A DNA stretch of 23,329 bases from JBIOUF01 sp044866695 (GTDB taxonomy: Bacteria; Actinomycetota; Actinomycetes; Propionibacteriales; Nocardioidaceae), in contig JBIOUF010000215.1 in assembly GCA_044866695.1 (NCBI GenBank), positions 1 to 23,329 of the forward strand, written 5' to 3'. The translations under genes and the position numbers were made by a program. The notes under the pieces were generated by a model. It worked only from the letters and a program-made list of their open reading frames with translations, was not told the DNA's origin and did no database searches. Positions within the stretch are counted from its first letter, which is position 1. Each line of letters starts with the position of its first letter. Below, piece by piece: positions 19,294 to 23,329 of this stretch.

Positions 19294-19592
19294 CCACGAA
19301 AACCCAATTGGCTGAGGCATTCGCACGCCTCACGGCTGGCCTGGCTCAGCTCGATGCCGAGCCCAGCGACGGCAAGGCCCGGGCGCGGAAGGTCCGCTCC
19401 AGCCTCCACGAGCACCTGTCCGCCCTCGCTGACGAGATCGAGGGCAAGACCGCCAAGTGTGTCCCGCACGAGCGCAAGAGCTGTGCTGTGTGCCGTTCGG
19501 AGGAGATCGCAGCACCGCAGTACCGGCCTAACCCGATCGCCGCTATCGATGCCCGTGTGATGGGCGAACGCCAAGAGGAGGCGGGCTGGTGA
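19290..19592 (+). CDS. Small protein with Cys/His motif, unknown function
   Basis: 100 residues. Helical N-terminus (TQLAEAFARLTAGLAQLDAEP, SLHEHLSALADEIEG), then AKCVPHERKSCAVCRSEE (about 55-72), a likely C-H-C-C zinc knuckle. ATGA overlap with the replication gene, so it is probably co-translated. No family recognised. Confidence 0.65.
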   Translation: MTTKTQLAEAFARLTAGLAQLDAEPSDGKARARKVRSSLHEHLSALADEIEGKTAKCVPHERKSCAVCRSEEIAAPQYRPNPIAAIDARVMGERQEEAGW

Positions 19593-19723
19593 ACGAGCGC
19601 CAGGCGTACGCGTTGACCCATCCGGCGACCCGGCCGGACGAGGTGCTGCATCCGAAGCTGAAGGCCGTCCGCAAGCACCCGCGCGGGTTCCTGCTGATGT
19701 CGATCCTGGCGGTGGACCGTTGA
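19589..19723 (+). CDS. 44-residue protein, unknown function
   Basis: GTG 19589 overlaps the previous stop (GTGA). VNERQAYALTHPATRPDEVLHPKLKAVRKHPRGFLLMSIL reads as a small compact protein. Too short for family assignment. Its stop is directly followed by the gene starting at 19730. Confidence 0.5.
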   Translation: MNERQAYALTHPATRPDEVLHPKLKAVRKHPRGFLLMSILAVDR

Positions 19724-19729
19724 GCGCGC

Positions 19730-20005
19730 TTGAACGAGGGCAGGCCGGTCTGGCATGCATCAGTCTCCGTCTGGACGGCAGACGGCAAACGCAAACGCGA
19801 CGAGCCCAAAGCGGCCGAGCGGGAGGCTATCCGGCTGCTGGCCGAGGTGGGCGGCGAGGTCGAGTGGTGGCTGTGGAACCCGGCGGCGAAGGTCGGCCAT
19901 CTGCGGGTGGCGGTCACGGCCGAAGAGTTCGAACAGGTTCCGCCCGGCTGTGTGATCGCCGACGCCGGGGAGTCCGGCCCGCAACGCCAGCGCGTCCGGT
20001 CGTGA
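19730..20005 (+). CDS. Small conserved-looking phage protein, unknown function
   Basis: 91 residues from TTG 19730 (another TTG at 19720 lies in a different frame). GRPVWHASVSVWTADGKRKR, then EREAIRLLAEVGGEVEWWLWNPAAKVGHLRVAVTAEEFEQVPPGCVIADAGESGP reads as a compact alpha/beta protein of a kind often seen in actinophage genomes. Function unknown. No strong ribosome site; probably coupled to the preceding stop. Confidence 0.65.
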   Translation: MNEGRPVWHASVSVWTADGKRKRDEPKAAEREAIRLLAEVGGEVEWWLWNPAAKVGHLRVAVTAEEFEQVPPGCVIADAGESGPQRQRVRS

Positions 20006-20048
20006 TCGCTTCAAGCCCAAACCCAGCAACGACGAAGGAGATTTGATC

Positions 20049-20761
20049 ATGCCCCAGGTCGAAGAAGATTGGCTCATCGTGTTCCGGACCCTGGCTGACC
20101 GAGCCATGGTCACCGAGCCGGGTTACATCATCCCGAAGCTCGCCGACGCGGTCCGCCAGCTGCTGGCCGACGACCGGCTGCGAACCGATCTGCCGTGGTC
20201 CTGGACCCCGCCAGCCGAGCCAGGCCCGGATGTGCGCCGCCTTCGCCCCGTCGAGCGGTACGCCGGGGACAACAGCATCTGGTACGACCGTGAGCCGGAC
20301 GGCAGCGGCTGGCGCCTGGTTGCCGCTTCTGCATCGTCGATCCGGACTGCGAGTGCTACGAGCACCAGGGCTCGGCTGATGCGTCCCTAGTCCGCTCAGA
20401 CCAAACCCAAGATCGCCCGGCGCATCCGATCGAGGAGCCGAGCTATCTGATCTGGTCGCACCATCACCAGACCTGGTTCGGCCCGAATGGCTGCGGCTAC
20501 TTCCGGGACGTCACTGACGCCGGCCGGTACGCCCTGGACGACACCAAGCAGTGGCTGAGCCGTGGCTGCGGCTGCTGCGCCGTGCCGGAGGTGGTGGTCC
20601 CGGCTCCGCCAGCGTCGGTGCTTTCCGTGCCGGGCCAGACGCGCGAGTGGACGGCGAAGCAGATCAAGGCTGCGACCGATGCCCGGTTCGAAGCGGGAGA
20701 GATCAACAAGTTCGCTGTGGCGGCAGTAACCCAACCCGCAGAGGAGACCAACAATGGCTGA
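20049..20761 (+). pseudogene. Phage protein gene broken by a one-base frameshift
   Basis: ATG 20049 follows a strong ribosome site (GAAGGAG, 20035-20041). The frame is coding-like to about residue 92 (WLIVFRTLADRAMVTEPGYIIPKLADAVRQLL, then DNSIWYDREPDGSGWRLV). It then turns into Ala/Ser/Thr/Arg-rich sequence and stops at 20390. The overlapping frame continues the protein: CRFCIVDPDCECYEH (from 20321), SYLIWSHHHQTWFGPNGCGYFRDVTDAGRYALDDTKQW and EWTAKQIKAATDARFEAGEINKF, to TGA 20759-20761. It has no start codon of its own before about 20580. Loss of one base near 20318-20321 explains everything. The intact protein would be about 237 residues with a zinc-like Cys cluster. Confidence 0.7.
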
Positions 20762-21230
20762 GATCGACGAAATCGAACTGATCAAGAAGCACTACGGAGA
20801 CTTCACCGGACTGTACGACTCGGGCCAAGCCGTGGCGCATGTCAAGGCGCTGCTCGCGGAACTGGACACCGCCATGTCCCACATCGACCGCGGCAACGAC
20901 AACACGATGCTGGCGTGGCGGCAGGTCCGCTCGCTGGAGAAGGATCTAGCGGACGCGTTCCGGATCGAGCGCGAGCGGATCTTGGGCACCCCGGAAGAGC
21001 CGACGGGCATCTTGGACCGCTACGAGGTCAAGGCATACGTCGCACCGAACGGCAAGCCGCTGCACATGGTCTATTGCGGACGCTGCCACCACATCCAGAT
21101 CACCGCCCGGGACCTCGACGGCGACCAGTCGGGTGTGACGCTGGCCGAACTTGCCGAGTGGGCCATGGATCACGAGGAAGAAGAGCACGCCGCCGCCGAG
21201 TCTCCTGTGGAGGCGACCAACCATGGCTAG
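20754..21230 (+). CDS. Helical protein with zinc knuckle, unknown function
   Basis: 158 residues, overlapping the preceding frame by eight bases. Long N-terminal helices (EIDEIELIKKHYGDFTGLYDSGQAVAHVKALLAELDTAMSHI), then LHMVYCGRCHHIQITARDLDG (C-x2-C-H-H, about 103-112) and an acidic helical end. The last codons (SPVEATNHG) lie in a 20-base sequence repeated at 21634-21653. Unknown role. Confidence 0.65.
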   Translation: MAEIDEIELIKKHYGDFTGLYDSGQAVAHVKALLAELDTAMSHIDRGNDNTMLAWRQVRSLEKDLADAFRIERERILGTPEEPTGILDRYEVKAYVAPNGKPLHMVYCGRCHHIQITARDLDGDQSGVTLAELAEWAMDHEEEEHAAAESPVEATNHG

Positions 21231-21660
21231 CAAGATCGACGAGGCGATCGAGAAGCTGGCGCTGCTGATGACGGGCCGGCTCGGCATGCCACGCGAAGCC
21301 CAGACGTGGGACGACCTAGGCCCGCATGCCCACGCGGCTTACCTGGACGAGGCCAAGGAGGCAGTCGGCCATGTCGGGCCCATCATCGAGCAGGCGACGC
21401 GCATGGCCGACGCTGACGCCCTGCACGCCCATCTGGTCGGTCACCGTCAAGGAAGCGGCGGAAAGTGCCTGTGCGGCTCCCAGGACGGCTATACGACCCA
21501 TGCCGAGCATGTGCTGACGACGTGGCTGGCAAGTCGTGGCATCGGCGGGTGGTTGCCCCGCTTCTACCGTCCGGCCGGCTATGCGTTGCACGCGATCCCG
21601 CCAGTTGATCAGCCTGTCGCCGCCGGGTCTTCCTCTCCCGTGGAGGCGACCAATGCCTGA
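21223..21660 (+). CDS. Phage protein, unknown function
   Basis: 145 residues from ATG 21223, overlapping the previous gene by eight bases. Helical first half (SKIDEAIEKLALLMTGRLGMP, AHAAYLDEAKEAVGHVGPIIEQATRMADADALHAHL), then GKCLCGSQDGYTTHAEHVLTTWLASRG, a possible C-x-C plus His metal site. Ends SPVEATNA in the repeated boundary sequence. Confidence 0.6.
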   Translation: MASKIDEAIEKLALLMTGRLGMPREAQTWDDLGPHAHAAYLDEAKEAVGHVGPIIEQATRMADADALHAHLVGHRQGSGGKCLCGSQDGYTTHAEHVLTTWLASRGIGGWLPRFYRPAGYALHAIPPVDQPVAAGSSSPVEATNA

Positions 21661-22126
21661 ACCGTCCTGCAACGATCTTGTGGCCAGTCACGCCGAGCTG
21701 CTCGAAGAGCGCACCGAATGGCAGAAGACCATCGCCGAGCAGGGCGCCGAGGTCGAGCGTGTCTCCCGAGACCTAGCCGAAGCGCGGGCCGAGTTGGCGA
21801 CGATGACGGCGGTGGCCGAGTCCAACCAGCGCGCCCACGCGATCGCCGTGCAGGAGGTCCAGCGGCTGCGGCCGGTCTTCGACGCTGCCCAGGTCTGGCA
21901 TGTCGTCCGCCGAGACAAAGTCTCCGGTGACGTGTTCCACCAGGGATGCAAGGCCCTCGACGAGGCGGTTAGGGCGTCCAACGGAACGCTGGGCCGCGAA
22001 CCGGTCGCGCCGCCGTCGGAGGAGGAGATCGAGCGTGGCCGCGAGCTCGTGAGGCGGGCCACGGCGGATTCCGAGCGGCGCAACGCGGAACTGTTCGGGC
22101 GCAAAGTCAAGGAGAGTGGATCATGA
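21653..22126 (+). CDS. Coiled-coil protein, unknown function
   Basis: 157 residues. Long coiled coil (LVASHAELLEERTEWQKTIAEQGAEVERVSRDLAEARAELATM), then an alpha/beta segment (AAQVWHVVRRDKVSGDVFHQGCKALDEAVRA) and a charged helical tail. ATG 21653 overlaps the previous stop by eight bases. No function recognised. Confidence 0.65.
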   Translation: MPEPSCNDLVASHAELLEERTEWQKTIAEQGAEVERVSRDLAEARAELATMTAVAESNQRAHAIAVQEVQRLRPVFDAAQVWHVVRRDKVSGDVFHQGCKALDEAVRASNGTLGREPVAPPSEEEIERGRELVRRATADSERRNAELFGRKVKESGS

Positions 22127-22482
22127 CCGAGTCTCCGCGCTACCGGGTCGGCCGAAAGCTCGGACGGACGCTCTACCGCGACGACCAGCTGATCGGGCTG
22201 ATGGACACCGAGGTCGGCGCAACGCTTGTCGTGGCGGCTCTCAACGGCGTCTCCGACGCCGTGTGGACGATCCCGAAGGTGCCGATGGAGCACGACGGCT
22301 GGCTGATCGAGCATGCGCGACGCTCGGCGCCGGGCTGGTCGGTTCAGACGATGTCCTGCGGCGAGGACTTCATGACCCCGGCCGAGGCGCGCGAGTTCGC
22401 CGCCCTGTACCTGGCCGCCGCTGACGAATGCGACCGGCGCAACGCCGCCGCCCAACCCACCACATCGGAGGCTCGCCCGTGA
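22123..22482 (+). CDS. Small conserved-looking phage protein, unknown function
   Basis: 119 residues, ATGA overlap upstream. YRVGRKLGRTLYRDDQLIGLMDTEVGATLVVAALNG followed by helices and MTPAEAREFAALYLAAADECDRR. The first 40 residues have the look of a beta-hairpin domain that recurs in actinophage small proteins. Function unknown. Confidence 0.65.
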   Translation: MTESPRYRVGRKLGRTLYRDDQLIGLMDTEVGATLVVAALNGVSDAVWTIPKVPMEHDGWLIEHARRSAPGWSVQTMSCGEDFMTPAEAREFAALYLAAADECDRRNAAAQPTTSEARP

Positions 22483-23021
22483 CCCTGTACGTCCTTCCTG
22501 ACGGCACCCAGGCCGAACTGGTTCCGAACGTCGCGCTGCACGATCCGGCGCTCGTCTACGTCGACCACTCGAGCCTTGGCTTGATCGCGATCGACCGGGA
22601 CAAGCTCACCGAGGTTCCGCCTTCCCTGCCAGAAGAGCCACCCAACGGGACCGTGTTCAGCGATGGGGAGCGGGCCGTGGTGCGCCGCGACGACCCTGAG
22701 ATCGACGCTGACGGCCGCTGGTACTTCACCGGCGACGACGACTACCACCAGTGGGAGTGGATTGCCGGAGAGGTGTTGCAAGGCGCCTGGCGTCGGATGG
22801 TCCCGGACCCTTCCGACCACGCCCCATCCCTGCCGTTCGACATCTGGTCTGACGGCGAGAGGGAAGTCCTTGTCGAGCCCAGCGAGGCATGGGCCGATCG
22901 GGTTTTCGTCAACGCCGACAAGGCGCATCTCGATGTCAAGCACGCTCGGCAGCTCGCCGCCGCGCTGTGGGCGTGGGCGATCTCCCGCCCCGACTCCACC
23001 AAGGAGGCCACCGATGGATGA
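22479..23021 (+). CDS. Acidic protein, unknown function
   Basis: 180 residues from GTG 22479 (GTGA overlap). Beta-rich with several Asp/Trp turns (LYVLPDGTQAELVPNVALHDPALVYVDHSS, DGRWYFTGDDDYHQWEWIAGEVLQGAWRRM, DIWSDGEREVLVEPSEAWADRVFVNADKAHLD) and a helical end (ARQLAAALWAWAISRP). Unusually acidic for the region. No family recognised. Confidence 0.65.
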   Translation: MTLYVLPDGTQAELVPNVALHDPALVYVDHSSLGLIAIDRDKLTEVPPSLPEEPPNGTVFSDGERAVVRRDDPEIDADGRWYFTGDDDYHQWEWIAGEVLQGAWRRMVPDPSDHAPSLPFDIWSDGEREVLVEPSEAWADRVFVNADKAHLDVKHARQLAAALWAWAISRPDSTKEATDG

Positions 23022-23295
23022 CCGCTCCGACCCGGTGATCAGCGAGGGCTACAAGGAGGACCGCCACGTCTCCCTGTCTCTGGGTGGCATGTCCGACATC
23101 CACCAGGCTCTGGCGTGGGCGGTGCAGCGCTACGACCGGGAGTTCACAGACGCGACGATGGTGAAGATCGGCATCGAGCAGTACATGGTCTGCGACACCG
23201 AAACCAGCGACGAGTGGCGCTACACCTGGTCGGCTGCCGTGTCCGGAAGCTTCGAAAGCGACCCTGCCGGCTCACCGGAGAGCGCCGGCGTCTAA
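23014..23295 (+). CDS. Small phage protein, unknown function
   Basis: 93 residues from ATG 23014, eight-base overlap with the previous gene. SDIHQALAWAVQRYDREFTDATMVKIGIEQYMVCD, then ETSDEWRYTWSAAVSGSFES. Compact alpha/beta character. Another frame stays open to the window end (ASKRKRLISVEVVW), so a further gene probably begins around here, but no start codon for it can be identified. Confidence 0.6.
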   Translation: MDDRSDPVISEGYKEDRHVSLSLGGMSDIHQALAWAVQRYDREFTDATMVKIGIEQYMVCDTETSDEWRYTWSAAVSGSFESDPAGSPESAGV

Positions 23296-23329
23296 GCGCA
23301 AGCGCCTGATCTCGGTCGAGGTGGTGTGG

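Noticed and set aside
1..23329. CRISPR array
   Set aside because: No regularly spaced direct repeats of 24-40 bases were seen; the repeats found are short operator, arm or boundary types.
1..23329. Insertion sequence or transposase
   Set aside because: No transposase motifs or terminal inverted repeats of IS type; the only recombinase is the tyrosine integrase.

Overview
The window is high-GC, compact, actinobacterial DNA. Most of it is the lysogeny and early region of a temperate phage or prophage. Evidence for this is a tyrosine integrase beside a tRNA-Pro 3' half, a divergent repressor/cro-type switch with operator repeats, an excisionase-like protein, a P22-type antirepressor, a replication-organiser/HNH gene, and a long rightward chain of small genes that mostly overlap by 1-4 bases (ATGA, GTGA, TGATG). 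WhiB, BldC-like and ShbA/BldN-like sigma genes point to an actinomycete host. The exact genus cannot be read from the sequence, and no structural phage genes lie inside the window.

Layout. 1-1418: a short GntR-type regulator with a repeated operator-like motif, then a two-TM protein of unknown role. 1411-1661: the attachment region, with a strong bidirectional terminator, 45 nt of tRNA-Pro(CGG) 3' half, and paired palindromic CTCATGAG-type sites on both sides. 1655-3381 (minus): integrase and a lysogeny repressor in one operon. 3382-3642: operator/promoter region. 3643-4914: cro-like, excisionase-like, small TM and antirepressor genes. 4915-5331: non-coding structured leader.

5332-14290: one dense operon. 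It carries zinc-finger microproteins, an ECF sigma factor with an N-terminal CxxC extension, small membrane proteins, a WhiB protein with an added zinc ribbon, a truncated RuvC-like gene, a SLOG/DUF2493 protein, an HNH nuclease, a BldC-like protein and an SPFH/band-7 protein. 14373-15899: small genes separated by hairpins. 15896-17042: a VUT-family (YhhQ-like) queuosine-precursor transporter overlapping a DpdA/tRNA-guanine-transglycosylase-like gene. This pair could form a salvage-based 7-deazaguanine nucleic-acid modification module and is the most interesting candidate system here.

17215-18251: a divergent two-gene module (HTH protein and GIY-YIG nuclease) with tandem AGCC-N4-GGCT operators. 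18358-19293: a replication-organiser/HNH-like gene whose central linker contains a perfect palindrome and nested hairpins, a candidate origin. 19290-23295: small phage genes of unknown role, one clearly frameshifted (20049-20761), some sharing near-identical sequence at their boundaries.

Integration and excision depend on int, the xis-like gene and the att core. The repressor and Cro-like protein have almost identical recognition helices and probably compete for the same TGCGAC/GTCGCA sites. After induction the antirepressor and then the sigma, WhiB and BldC-like regulators would take over early transcription. Functions given for families rest on recognised motifs. No database search was run.
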